This document shows, one piece after another, positions 53,252 to 60,972 of a stretch of DNA of 64,000 nucleotides. Position numbers and translations under genes: made by a program. Every line of letters begins with the position of its first letter. The first letter of the stretch is position 1. The notes beneath the pieces were generated by a model. The model saw only the letters and a list, made by a program, of their open reading frames with translations. It ran no database searches and was not told the origin of the DNA. Source of the DNA: Sporolactobacillus sp. STSJ-5 (GTDB lineage Bacteria; Bacillota; Bacilli; Bacillales; Sporolactobacillaceae); assembly GCF_024385605.1 (NCBI RefSeq), contig NZ_JANFOJ010000005.1, positions 124,001 through 188,000 on the forward strand, read 5' to 3'.

Positions 53252-53451
53252 GGCTTTTCCCCCTCGTCGATCCAAAAAAGTTCATCCAGTGATTTTCCGA
53301 CTGCGTAACAAATAGCCAAACATAATTTCAGGGTTGGATTATATTTTCCTTTTTCAATCAAACTGATTGTTTGCCGTGTTACGCCGGTATTTTCTGCAAG
53401 CTGTAATTGCGTCAATCCCGCCTCAATCCGGGCATTTTTCACATGATTCAT
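53248..53451 (-). CDS. XRE-family small transcriptional regulator (YozG-like)
   Basis: 67 residues that are almost entirely the Xre helix-turn-helix: VKNARIEAGLTQLQLAENTG then VTRQTISLIEKGKYNPTL. GGAGG is 15 bases before the ATG at 53451 and 12 bases before a TTG at 53454, so the TTG may be the real start. Its promoter region carries two near-identical 16-bp palindromes at 53483-53520, likely the autoregulatory operators. Confidence 0.88.
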   Translation of the reverse strand: MNHVKNARIEAGLTQLQLAENTGVTRQTISLIEKGKYNPTLKLCLAICYAVGKSLDELFWIDEGEKP

Positions 53452-53482
53452 CAATGAACAGAATCACCTCCATACTCCAAGT

Positions 53483-53520
53483 GTAATATATATATTACGT
53501 AAACGCAATATATATATTAC
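53483..53520. promoter_or_regulatory. Paired 16-bp palindromes upstream of the XRE gene
   Basis: GTAATATATATATTAC (53483-53498) is a perfect palindrome, and GCAATATATATATTAC (53505-53520) differs by one base. Start-to-start distance is 22 bp, two helical turns, suitable for cooperative binding by the XRE regulator. They lie 32 bp upstream of the start codon and overlap the region expected to contain the promoter. Confidence 0.68.
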
Positions 53521-53599
53521 ATTTAGATCCAACCAGATCTATGAATCTCTTAATCAGTTGCAGAAATCGTGAAGATTAACTACAATAAGATTGATCTAA

Positions 53600-53707
53600 G
53601 GCAGAGTAGATTGTTGCGGGTTACGTGCCCGGGGGACGGGGAGTTGTCCCCGGGACGAAAAATGGCGCTTAGTGCCGTTTGCCGTGCAATGATCGCATCC
53701 CGCTGCC
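53600..53707 (+). promoter_or_regulatory. THF riboswitch
   Basis: The aptamer core reads GGCAGAGTAGATTG at the 5' end and TGCAATGATCGCATCCCGCT near the 3' end, the two conserved strands of the tetrahydrofolate riboswitch. P1 is GGCAG (53600-53604) with CTGCC (53703-53707). Internal helices GGGTTACGTGCCC and GGGGAC/GTCCCC are visible. It precedes a folate transporter gene, the classical target, and should reduce its expression when THF is abundant. Confidence 0.93.
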
Positions 53708-53721
53708 GCATATCGGAGTGT

Positions 53722-53765
53722 GATCCTCCCTTATGTGGCAACATTGCCAAAACATAAGGAGGATC
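53722..53765 (+). promoter_or_regulatory. Shine-Dalgarno sequestering hairpin of folT
   Basis: GATCCTCC-c-TTATGT (53722-53736) pairs with ACATAAGGAGGATC (53752-53765), a 14-bp stem with one bulge that buries the folT AAGGAGG site completely. A small GGCAACATTGCC hairpin (53737-53748) sits in the loop. This is the likely expression platform of the THF riboswitch, implying translational control. Confidence 0.82.
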
Positions 53766-53770
53766 TTTCT

Positions 53771-54367
53771 ATGACTAATCGTTTGTCTATTTTTTCCGCT
53801 GCCTATTGGAAAACGGCCGCTGCGGAGCTTCGTAAGTTAAACAGGCTGACACTTGCCGCACTGATTATCGCCTTAACCGTGGTGATCGGTTCATTCACTA
53901 TTCCCGTCGCCGAGAATCTGCATATTTCTTTCAACTTTCTGATCGTCGCTTTCGGATCGATGATCTATGGTCCGCTGCTCGGCATCTTTGCCGGAGCAGC
54001 CCTTGATATTGTCGGTTATATCGCCCATCCGTTCGGCGCATTTTTTCCAGGGTACACACTATCTTCCATGCTTGGCTGCTTTATCTACGGCCTGTTCCTG
54101 TATCACCGCCGAATTTCAGTGATGCGTATCTTTCTCGCCAAACTGATTGTTAATTTTGTCGTTAATGTCGGGCTCGGATGCCTCTGGAGCCAAGTGCTGT
54201 TCGGAAAGGGCTACTGGTTCTTTTTGATCAACAGTCTGATCAAAAATTCATTGATGCTGCCGATCGAAACCATCATGCTTACCTTACTTTTGCAAGCATT
54301 GATGCCCATCTTGACACGAGCTCATGTAATTCCGGTTCAGAACAGCAATCGTATTTCTTTTATTTGA
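53771..54367 (+). CDS. folT: Folate ECF transporter S component
   Basis: 198 residues from ATG 53771. Six hydrophobic helices with the S-component features LNRLTLAALIIALTVVIGSF, HISFNFLIVAFGSMIYGPL, GAALDIVGYIAHPFG and MLPIETIMLTLLLQAL. It binds folate in the membrane and works with the shared ECF energising module (EcfA, EcfA', EcfT), which is not in this window. Controlled by the upstream THF riboswitch through the sequestering hairpin. Confidence 0.94.
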   Translation: MTNRLSIFSAAYWKTAAAELRKLNRLTLAALIIALTVVIGSFTIPVAENLHISFNFLIVAFGSMIYGPLLGIFAGAALDIVGYIAHPFGAFFPGYTLSSMLGCFIYGLFLYHRRISVMRIFLAKLIVNFVVNVGLGCLWSQVLFGKGYWFFLINSLIKNSLMLPIETIMLTLLLQALMPILTRAHVIPVQNSNRISFI

Positions 54368-54474
54368 TCACATCTCAACTCCCAAATCAGCACATTCATT
54401 TTGTCACTCACGCAACACGGTTTGATCAACCTTGGCCCATTTAGACCTTCGGGGTAACTGGAAATCGTTTATTG

Positions 54475-54502
54475 TTGACTGGCATTTGCAAGCTCATATA
54501 AT
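54475..54502 (+). promoter_or_regulatory. Promoter of the orphan antitoxin-like RNA
   Basis: TTGACT (54475-54480) and TATAAT (54497-54502) with a 16-bp spacer. No coding frame follows; a hairpin begins 8 bp after the -10 box and an intrinsic terminator about 65 bp further. Confidence 0.75.
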
Positions 54503-54508
54503 GAAAAA

Positions 54509-54614
54509 TGACCGATGGTGCGCCTACACCAGACGGTCCACAAGAAAATATGTTTCGTTAAAAAAATAACCTACCCATTAGTGAGCCGTTCGCTCAAGGG
54601 TGGTTGTTTTTTAT
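54509..54614 (+). ncRNA. Putative small RNA homologous to the type I antitoxin at 59.4-59.5 kb
   Basis: About 105 nt from a strong promoter to a terminator, with no frame. Its 5' hairpin GACCGATGGTG...CACCAGACGGTC (54510-54538) is nearly the same as the 5' hairpin of the antisense RNA beside the intact toxin (59500-59523, minus strand): ACCG-TGGTGC-CC-ACACCA-ACGG is shared. Like that RNA it ends at a bidirectional terminator. On the opposite strand next to the terminator a short stretch can be read FHNNKKQPP, resembling a toxin C-terminus, so this may be an orphan antitoxin left after toxin loss. Confidence 0.65.
54568..54613. terminator. Bidirectional terminator between the small RNA and the dehydrogenase gene
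   Basis: AACCTACCC (54568-54576) pairs with GGGTGGTT (54598-54605) around an inner TGAGC/GCTCA helix; six T follow on the plus strand and seven on the minus strand. It terminates both the small RNA and the D-2-hydroxyacid dehydrogenase transcript. The 54368-54679 gap holds nothing else. Confidence 0.88.
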
Positions 54615-54679
54615 TATTATGAAACATCATTGGGCTTTTGAACCACGAGACAAACTTTGCGCTGAGTCTGGATCTTTCA

Positions 54680-55660
54680 CTACATTTCCGCTACGACTTT
54701 TTGTGCCTTTTCCGGTAGTTCATTGAGACAATACGCCAGATTTCTGCCGCTGATGGTCTGCAGTTTATCTAGCGAATTCTGCGAGTAAAACGCGCTGTGC
54801 GGCGTGATAATGACGTTATTACGTCCAACCAACGGGTGCCCGGCCAAATGCGGTTCTTCCTCAGCGAGAACATCCAGACCCGCGCCGCGAATCGTACCGC
54901 TGTCCAGCGCCTCGGCCAGAGCCGTTTCGTCCACACAGGCGCCACGCCCGACATTGAGAAACAAAGGCGCGCGTTTCATCTGCGCAAAGGCAGCGGAATC
55001 AAAAAAGTGGACATTGTCCGCCGTCAGGTTCATGTGGTTGGAAATGACGTCTGCTTCTGCAAAGGCTTCCTGCGCCGTCGCGGCACGTACGTTGCAGCAT
55101 GCCGCATCTTCCGCTGTCAAATTCGGACTGACCGCGAGCACCTTCATTCCAAAGCCGCAGGCAAACGCCGAGACCTTGCGCCCGATCCTGCCGAAGCCGA
55201 ACACCGCCAATGTCTGTTTCCTTAATGGTCTGCCGCCTGGAATGGTGCGATACTGCCACCGAAATTCACGATCGATCTGTCCGGTGTAGTACTTGAGGTT
55301 GCGATTCAGAGCCAAAAGCAACGCCATCGTATGCTCCGCGACCTCATCGGTGCAATAGTCCTTGATGTGACAAATGATCACCCCATGCTGTTTCGCAGCC
55401 TGCAAATCGACCGAGTCATAGCCGACCGCATTGATGGAAACACAGCGTAATCGCTTCGCTCGACTGAAAAAAGCCGCGTCCAACGGCAGAAATGCGGTAA
55501 TCAATCCGTCTGCCTTTGCCAGTTCAGCATAGTATGCATCATCATCTGCATAGGGCAGCACCTGTACCTGAGCCTCCGGAAGAATCGAGGCAATCGCGTC
55601 CATTGTTAGCCGATAATCCGATACCATAACATTTGAGAAATCACTAATCAGGATTCGCAC
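54680..55660 (-). CDS. D-2-hydroxyacid dehydrogenase
   Basis: 326 residues. NAD-dependent dehydrogenase of the D-isomer family (CtBP/SerA-like): catalytic Arg in SINAVGYDSVD, CTDEVAEHTMALLLALNRN, nucleotide loop TLAVFGFGRIGRKVSAF (about residues 148-164), LNVGRGACVDETAL, and the catalytic Glu/His in GLDVLAEEEP and ITPHSAFYS. GTG start with GGAGG 7 bases upstream; overlaps the HisC-like gene by 13 bp. Base composition is visibly more GC-rich than its neighbours. Probably reduces a 2-keto acid produced by the upstream aminotransferase. Confidence 0.9.
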   Translation of the reverse strand: MRILISDFSNVMVSDYRLTMDAIASILPEAQVQVLPYADDDAYYAELAKADGLITAFLPLDAAFFSRAKRLRCVSINAVGYDSVDLQAAKQHGVIICHIKDYCTDEVAEHTMALLLALNRNLKYYTGQIDREFRWQYRTIPGGRPLRKQTLAVFGFGRIGRKVSAFACGFGMKVLAVSPNLTAEDAACCNVRAATAQEAFAEADVISNHMNLTADNVHFFDSAAFAQMKRAPLFLNVGRGACVDETALAEALDSGTIRGAGLDVLAEEEPHLAGHPLVGRNNVIITPHSAFYSQNSLDKLQTISGRNLAYCLNELPEKAQKVVAEM

Positions 55661-56727
55661 GCCTTCACCTCCTGCAGAATTTCATGAAGCTGCTGCAGAA
55701 CCTTATCCATTTCTTCATCCGTACCAATAGTCATGCGAACATAATCTCGAATCCTCGCCTCGTCATAATGCCGTACCAGAATGCCCCGCTCTTTCAACAT
55801 TTTGCATAGTTTTCCGCCGGAAATATAAGGATGAGAGACAAAAAGAAAGTTTGCATGCGGCTCTGCAACGAAAAAGTTCATTTTTTCCAATGCATTCTGT
55901 ACTCGAACGCGAGTAGCAAGAACAGAATGAACGCACTTTTCTAAATATGTGGTATCCTGCACGGCCGCCGATCCTGCCGCAAGAGCAAATGCGCTCATGT
56001 TAAACGGATTAAATGTAAATTTGATTTTATTCATATCTTCAATAATCTCTTTTGACGCAATAGCAAAGCCGATTCGTGCACCGGCCAGATTTCGCGACTT
56101 GGAGAAGGTCTGCACCACGATAAGATTGGCATATTTTTCTGTTAGCGGAATGCACGATTCATTGCCATAATCGATATACGCCTCGTCAATGATCACTAAT
56201 CGTTTCGGCCTGACTGCGACAATACGCTCGATATCAGAAACACTGAGCGCCAAACCGGTCGGATTGTTGGGATTCGCCAGTACAATATCGCGATCGGTTG
56301 CTATATAATCCTCCACATTCACGTGGAAGTCCGCGTCCAGTGGAATTTGCTCAAAATCAATACGATTGGTCTTGGCATAGGTTCGGTAAAAGTCGTAGGT
56401 AATATCAGGAAAACAAAGCTTCATACGCGGAGAAAAAAAGCTCATGAAGCAGAAGCCGAGCACCTCGTCCGCACCATTTCCGACGAATACCCGATCCGCG
56501 TTGACTCCGTACACATCTCCGATCGCCTTGCGCAGCTGCTTGCAGTGAGGGTCGGCATAGTGACCCATGCCACGAATTCGGCTTTGCGATACAGCATCAA
56601 AAACACGCGGAGATGGTGGAAGTGAGGATTCATTAGCATTTAGTTTGATATACGCCTGATCCTTCGGCTGTTCACCAGGAATATACGGCTCCATTTTCTG
56701 AAACTCATCACATAAAAAATAACTCAT
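55648..56727 (-). CDS. HisC-like class I/II aminotransferase
   Basis: 359 residues from ATG 56727 (GGGGGATACGT upstream; the frame extends a little further without a site). Fold-type I PLP enzyme: IKLNANESSLPPSP, VFVGNGADEVLGFCF, LANPNNPTGL, IIDEAYIDYG and the PLP lysine in VQTFSKSRNLAGARIGFA (about residue 215). Histidinol-phosphate aminotransferase is the family name, but no his genes are nearby and it is coupled to a D-2-hydroxyacid dehydrogenase, so conversion of an amino acid to a D-2-hydroxy acid is a reasonable alternative. Confidence 0.88.
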   Translation of the reverse strand: MSYFLCDEFQKMEPYIPGEQPKDQAYIKLNANESSLPPSPRVFDAVSQSRIRGMGHYADPHCKQLRKAIGDVYGVNADRVFVGNGADEVLGFCFMSFFSPRMKLCFPDITYDFYRTYAKTNRIDFEQIPLDADFHVNVEDYIATDRDIVLANPNNPTGLALSVSDIERIVAVRPKRLVIIDEAYIDYGNESCIPLTEKYANLIVVQTFSKSRNLAGARIGFAIASKEIIEDMNKIKFTFNPFNMSAFALAAGSAAVQDTTYLEKCVHSVLATRVRVQNALEKMNFFVAEPHANFLFVSHPYISGGKLCKMLKERGILVRHYDEARIRDYVRMTIGTDEEMDKVLQQLHEILQEVKACES

Positions 56728-57176
56728 ACGTATCCCCCTCATTTGTTACGTAAGCTAACAACGGTCATGCATTAAAGCAGAATTGACGTTTGCAGTTTTA
56801 ACTAGCTGAAATTTCAGTCATTTAAGGCTCAGCCACCTGTATTGCAGCGACTGCACGCGCACAAGCAATAATTTTTATCCGGATTTCACGCACAAAAGAA
56901 GTTTTTACGATGGTTCGTTCTGCAACGTTCTGTAAAGAACATGTTATAAAAGCTTCCCTGTTTATCTTACTTATATCAAACCCCAATTGTGCTGTCTATA
57001 TCCGTTCATACAAGAACTTTCCCTTTGTTTTGTAATTTTTACAAATCATTTTTGCAGATGCACGCAGCTCTAAGGATCATTAATTTTCAAAACAGAAAAT
57101 AAATTTTTAATACTTTCCATTTTTATGACAAAATTTAGCTTGCCTAAGACGACGTCCTGGTTGCGACATTGCCTTT
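56728..57176. other. Divergent intergenic region
   Basis: About 450 bp without a gene. AT-rich from 56960 on. It must contain the aminotransferase promoter on the minus strand; I could not identify a convincing -35/-10 pair there. The PucR gene promoter lies just beyond the right end. Confidence 0.55.
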
Positions 57177-57205
57177 TTGACACTGACTTATATTTTTGTT
57201 ACAAT
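57177..57205 (+). promoter_or_regulatory. Promoter of the PucR-type regulator gene
   Basis: TTGACA (57177-57182) and TACAAT (57200-57205), spacer 17 bp, 30 bp before the start codon. Confidence 0.78.
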
Positions 57206-57235
57206 TTGCAGAAAATTATTATGGGAGAGATAGGG

Positions 57236-58387
57236 ATGCCGGACGTTGCTTCTTTGCAGCAGTTTGATTTTTTTTCTAATTTCACTTTATATGCAGGTGC
57301 AAAAGGCATTCATCGCATGATTTCGAACGTGGTGATTCTTGATCACGAAGGCTTTGACGGCAACTATACGGACTTTCATGAAGGCGATTTTGTCATCACA
57401 AACTTGCTCTATGCAAAGGATAATCCGGAGCGTATTCTCCCATCTTTTTCTAAACTGATTTCTATCAAAGTCTCTGCCATTGCAATCAAGTCGATTTACT
57501 ATCATGAACTGCCTAAGGAGGTTGTTGAACTGGCAGAAGCGCACAGCCTTCCTATCTTTTTCTTTGATTCTGTCTATATTGAAGATATCATTCTGAACAT
57601 CGTTGATTATCTGCGTTCCTCTGAAAAAAACAGTTACCTCGAAAATCTAGTAGATACTGTTATTTATACCGAAACTCCCGAAACAGCTCTAAAGCAGCTC
57701 CTGTCGCATTGCTGTCCTGATAATCGGCACTATGTTTCCTCGCTTTACCTAACCAATCCCTCATCGAAGGATAAACTGTCCATTCAACGCACGCTCAATC
57801 GCAAGGGTCTCCTCGGAAAACAGTTCATTCACTCGGCGGCAGATTGCTTCTTCCTTATGTATAAAAAGGGCGTTCTGATGCTTTATTTTTCACAAGACGT
57901 GCAGACATCCTCCGAAATTATGAAGAAATGGAGACACATCCTCAGTGTATCAAATCTAAGTTCCGGCAATTACCAAATCGGTGTGGACGACGAAATGCTT
58001 CCTATCCGTCAAATTGATATTGCCATTCGTCGCAGTATCTATACGAACCATTGTTGCGGGCAACAAGGACACCCAAAGGCAGTATACAGTTCGATGCACT
58101 TGCGCACCTTGATGCTTTCGTTGTCTGAAAACCGATATGCCAACGCCTATTTGACCGATCTATGCAAAGAGATCAGCTCTTATGACCGTCAACAGAACAC
58201 GCGACTCATGGAAACCCTTTATGCCTATGCAGGATGCCTGTTCCACATTGACAAAACAGCAAAAAAGCTGACCCAGCACCCCAATACCATACGTTATCGA
58301 TTGAATAAAATTAAATCCATTCTCCATTGCACAAACGATTTTGAGTTTCAAATGATTGTCGGCCTGATTTCAGAAACGCTCAACTAA
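57236..58387 (+). CDS. PucR family transcriptional regulator
   Basis: 383 residues from ATG 57236. N-terminal PucR-type domain (MPDVASLQQFDFFSNF, then EGDFVITNLLYAKD and AIAIKSIYYHELPKEVVELAE), a middle GGDEF-like region, and the C-terminal PucR/CdaR helix-turn-helix AKKLTQHPNTIRYRLNKIKSIL (about 345-366). Divergent from the HisC-like/dehydrogenase pair, and so the likely activator or repressor of that pair in response to an amino acid or nitrogen compound. GGGAGAG lies 8 bases before the ATG. Confidence 0.9.
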   Translation: MPDVASLQQFDFFSNFTLYAGAKGIHRMISNVVILDHEGFDGNYTDFHEGDFVITNLLYAKDNPERILPSFSKLISIKVSAIAIKSIYYHELPKEVVELAEAHSLPIFFFDSVYIEDIILNIVDYLRSSEKNSYLENLVDTVIYTETPETALKQLLSHCCPDNRHYVSSLYLTNPSSKDKLSIQRTLNRKGLLGKQFIHSAADCFFLMYKKGVLMLYFSQDVQTSSEIMKKWRHILSVSNLSSGNYQIGVDDEMLPIRQIDIAIRRSIYTNHCCGQQGHPKAVYSSMHLRTLMLSLSENRYANAYLTDLCKEISSYDRQQNTRLMETLYAYAGCLFHIDKTAKKLTQHPNTIRYRLNKIKSILHCTNDFEFQMIVGLISETLN

Positions 58388-58468
58388 TTTTTCAAACATA
58401 TGGCTGCGTTTATGATGGATTGTCCGTCACTCAATAACTTCTTCTGTTTGGGTGCTATTTTATCTTCT

Positions 58469-59065
58469 TCAATCAGCCAAATCTTTCTGAAATCCCTGTG
58501 GATGCCACGCGTCCCATTCTTCTCTGAGAACGCCATAGCCGATAGAATCATAGTATTCGCCATTTACGATTCGTGCTTTGCGGAAGCATGCCTCTTTTGT
58601 ATAGCCGAGCTTTTCGGCAAGCTTCATCATGCCGAAATTGCCGGACCATGTACGCAGATCAACCCGCACAATTTCTGGCATTGCTTGGAAAAGATATTCA
58701 GTCCACAAACCAAATGCCTCATAGCCGCATCCATTCCCCCAAAAATCCGGATTATATATCGCGATTCCGGCACTGAGCCAGTTGGTTTCCTTGCTCTCCC
58801 AGTACCAGCCAACTTGTCCGATCAGTTTATCTGAGTTTTTATCGGCAATGGCGAGATTCTTTCTAGGGGCTTCAAAGGAATCCGTCTTGATTTTTTCACA
58901 CTGTTCATCGACTAAATCAATGATTTCTTCCTTTGTTTTCCGAGGATAATAGGGGCCGTCGAACTTCTGCCAATATTGTCCAGGCGATCTCCAAAAAATA
59001 CAGTCATCCTTGTCCGCTAATTTCCAATCACGGATAACGATTTGCGTTCCACTAAGTTGAATCAA
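58469..59065 (-). CDS. GNAT family N-acetyltransferase
   Basis: 198 residues. TTG start with GGAGG 7 bases upstream. GNAT motifs: LIGQVGWYWESKETNW, the acetyl-CoA loop in NPDFWGNGCGYEAFGLWTEYL (about residues 108-128), VDLRTWSGNFGMMKLAEKLGY and a C-terminal strand VNGEYYDSIGYGVLREEW. RimJ/L-like subgroup. Target unknown. Stands alone between the PucR gene and the toxin locus. Confidence 0.9.
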   Translation of the reverse strand: MIQLSGTQIVIRDWKLADKDDCIFWRSPGQYWQKFDGPYYPRKTKEEIIDLVDEQCEKIKTDSFEAPRKNLAIADKNSDKLIGQVGWYWESKETNWLSAGIAIYNPDFWGNGCGYEAFGLWTEYLFQAMPEIVRVDLRTWSGNFGMMKLAEKLGYTKEACFRKARIVNGEYYDSIGYGVLREEWDAWHPQGFQKDLAD

Positions 59066-59217
59066 GCTGCAACCTCCGTTCTAAATTAGATTATCAGTTT
59101 TAATATGTATTGTTTCTTTTTTGAACGTTCAATTGCATTTTTAGATCAAATTAAAATAATACTTCTAATCCTCAATTCATATACACAATAAGTTCACGAA
59201 ATAGAGCGCTAGTCTGA

Positions 59218-59223
59218 TATAAT
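59218..59223 (+). promoter_or_regulatory. Extended -10 promoter of the toxin mRNA
   Basis: TGATATAAT gives an extended -10 (TGN-TATAAT); no good -35. It would give a leader of about 95 nt before the toxin start codon. In that leader CCCCG at 59289-59293 could pair with the GGGGG ribosome binding site, a feature often seen in type I toxins. Confidence 0.65.
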
Positions 59224-59323
59224 TGAAGAGACAACAAAATAAACGAGGTGGGAGCGCTGCTCTGCTGTTTCCTGTTAGTGATCGGTGACCCCGTATCGCT
59301 TCGGGAGAAAGGGGGTGGCGCCC

Positions 59324-59413
59324 ATGACAGATTTTCAAGCAATCAGTTTGATGATCAGTTTTGCTACACTGATTATTTTGATTCTGTCATATATAGAAAA
59401 AACAAAAAAGTAA
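59324..59413 (+). CDS. TxpA/holin-like type I toxin
   Basis: 29-residue peptide starting MTDFQAISLMISFATLIILI and ending SYIEKTKK, translated by hand. One membrane helix with the family pattern SLMISFATL and a lysine-rich end, as in putative holin-like toxins of Bacilli and lactobacilli. GGGGGTGG lies 6-8 bases before the ATG. The gene has its own promoter, long leader and terminator, with a convergent antisense RNA gene overlapping the 3' end, the layout of TxpA/RatA-type systems. It should insert in the membrane when not silenced. Confidence 0.87.
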   Translation: MTDFQAISLMISFATLIILILSYIEKTKK

Positions 59414-59542
59414 CCCACCTGGTTTCCCTACCTGCCGTGGATTACTTTTTTGATTCATGTGCAGCGTAATGATCGCTTAGCGGTTTTTGTTGTCATTCTC
59501 CGTTGGTGTTGGTGCACCAACGGTTTTATTTTGCTTTCCTTA
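59399..59542 (-). ncRNA. Putative antisense antitoxin RNA
   Basis: Predicted from a TATAAT on the minus strand (59549-59554, reading ATTATA on the plus strand) to the bidirectional terminator at 59405-59452, about 140 nt. Its 5' hairpin is CCGTTGGTG/CACCAACGG (59500-59523). It overlaps the last codons, the stop and the terminator of the toxin mRNA, so the two RNAs can form an extended duplex. No ribosome binding site or frame is present. Confidence 0.7.
59405..59452. terminator. Bidirectional terminator shared by toxin and antitoxin RNAs
   Basis: AAAAAAGTAAcCCA (59405-59418) pairs with TGGaTTACTTTTTT (59439-59452), A-run and T-run on both sides. Confidence 0.85.
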
Positions 59543-59612
59543 CTATTCATTATACACATGTTTTAATGTGTTTAACACTTTTATGTAAAAACGGGTTGAG
59601 TCATCTGTTTTC

Positions 59613-60269
59613 TCATCCCTGTTCGTTTTTTATTGTGCCGTGAATAAGTTCCATGACTCTTGCCAGCGCTGCAATGGAGCTCGCGGTATCAAACGTATCG
59701 ACGCCGACATCCAGTGAATGATCGGCATCATGGATCACTTCGATGTGTAGATTTGTTCGCCTCAATTGCTCCACCCGCTCAGAATCGAAAAAACGATCAC
59801 GGTCGCCAATAACGAATAGACCTTGATGCTTACTCTCTAATAGATTGGTAAATAGATTATCATAGGTGATCAATGGTGTCAGCAGAATAATCTTCGAATT
59901 TCGAAACGCTTCTTTTTTGATTAGATCTGCCGTGATCGGAATAGTGCCGATCGATTTTCCTAAGAACATGCAATGCTCATATGTGTGTCCAACCAATACA
60001 TCATCAATAACCGGCTGGATGTCGCGCATCATCATCTTGCTTTTCACATCAAATGGTTTCTTAAGCATCTTTTTATCGTACATATAATGGACATGAACAA
60101 CGTCAATCGTGTTCTGAAGCATCTCCATTGTCGCATAATAGAGCAGCGGCTTATCGTAATTATAGCCAATACCTGAAAACATAAAACAGACGGTCTTCGC
60201 GCCTACCGCTATATGTGTATAAGCGATCATATGATCTACCGCTTTCACACTTTTTTCGATAACCTTCAT
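59613..60269 (-). CDS. Alpha/beta hydrolase-like protein
   Basis: 218 residues from ATG 60269 (GAGGG at 8 bases). The nucleophile elbow is CMFLGKSIGTIPI (Ser near 105), the acid may be in VIGDRDRFFDSE and the catalytic histidine in HDADHSLDVG (about 190). N-terminal TVCFMFSGIGYNYDKPLLYY supplies the oxyanion region. Esterase or peptidase-like. It follows the membrane protein gene by 30 bp on the same strand. Substrate unknown. Confidence 0.8.
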   Translation of the reverse strand: MKVIEKSVKAVDHMIAYTHIAVGAKTVCFMFSGIGYNYDKPLLYYATMEMLQNTIDVVHVHYMYDKKMLKKPFDVKSKMMMRDIQPVIDDVLVGHTYEHCMFLGKSIGTIPITADLIKKEAFRNSKIILLTPLITYDNLFTNLLESKHQGLFVIGDRDRFFDSERVEQLRRTNLHIEVIHDADHSLDVGVDTFDTASSIAALARVMELIHGTIKNEQG

Positions 60270-60299
60270 AATGAACACCCTCTATATCTGCATTGCGCT

Positions 60300-60914
60300 T
60301 TACGTTAAATGATGGATCATCACAAACAGAAGCAGAACACTATAGTATAAAAAGAATCCTAGATTAAGAACGACTGAATTGGGTTTGATCGATTGAATCC
60401 ACTTTGGTGGAGTGTTCAAGCATGTCCGAAAAAGCAAAGCCAAACAATAAATCACTTGGAGACTCAAGATAAAGACAACCGCTGCAAAGAAATGATGATT
60501 ATTTTGCAGTAATGATGTGCCAATAAAAATTGCACCGATCCAGTTAAAGATCCCTGCGATCATTTCAATCGGATCTGATAAAAGATTCATCATCCACTCA
60601 TTCTTTGCTTCCCATAGGTCCTTGTTTTCCTTCGAATGCTTGTTTGAATAGACAATATACCCGGTTTGAAGCGACATCGCAATAATAAACATGATTAGAG
60701 CAAGTACACAAAACAATGTACCGATTTTCGCTGCCCAGCCGTTGATGGAAAACGCTAACGAAAACGCTACCGGCAACCAACAGGTAAAAATGAAAATAAG
60801 CAGCACATGAATGAGTGCAAATTCATTTTTCTGCGTTAGATTTTTAAGAAAAACAGCCAATAGCAAAAACAGTATAACGCCAATCCATCCAAATGCTAGC
60901 GTTGGTACAACCAT
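60300..60914 (-). CDS. Hypothetical membrane protein with five to six helices
   Basis: 204 residues from ATG 60914 (GGGG at 8 bases). Hydrophobic helices at about 6-25, 35-57, 65-90, 118-140, 147-167 and 185-203, with a central cytoplasmic segment YSNKHSKENKDLWEAKNEWM. Next to the hydrolase gene (30 bp), probably co-transcribed. No recognised family. Confidence 0.78.
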   Translation of the reverse strand: MVVPTLAFGWIGVILFLLLAVFLKNLTQKNEFALIHVLLIFIFTCWLPVAFSLAFSINGWAAKIGTLFCVLALIMFIIAMSLQTGYIVYSNKHSKENKDLWEAKNEWMMNLLSDPIEMIAGIFNWIGAIFIGTSLLQNNHHFFAAVVFILSLQVIYCLALLFRTCLNTPPKWIQSIKPNSVVLNLGFFLYYSVLLLFVMIHHLT

Positions 60915-60972
60915 AACCATTACCCCTGTCTTTTATCCTACTTAAGACATAAAAAAATCGATCTCATCCTTA

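Noticed and set aside
59500-59523. CCGTTGGTG/CACCAACGG hairpin as a second plus-strand terminator
   Set aside because: A TTTTATTTT run does follow, but the toxin terminator lies upstream and the same hairpin recurs at the 5' end of the related small RNA at 54.5 kb, so an RNA 5' structure explains it better.
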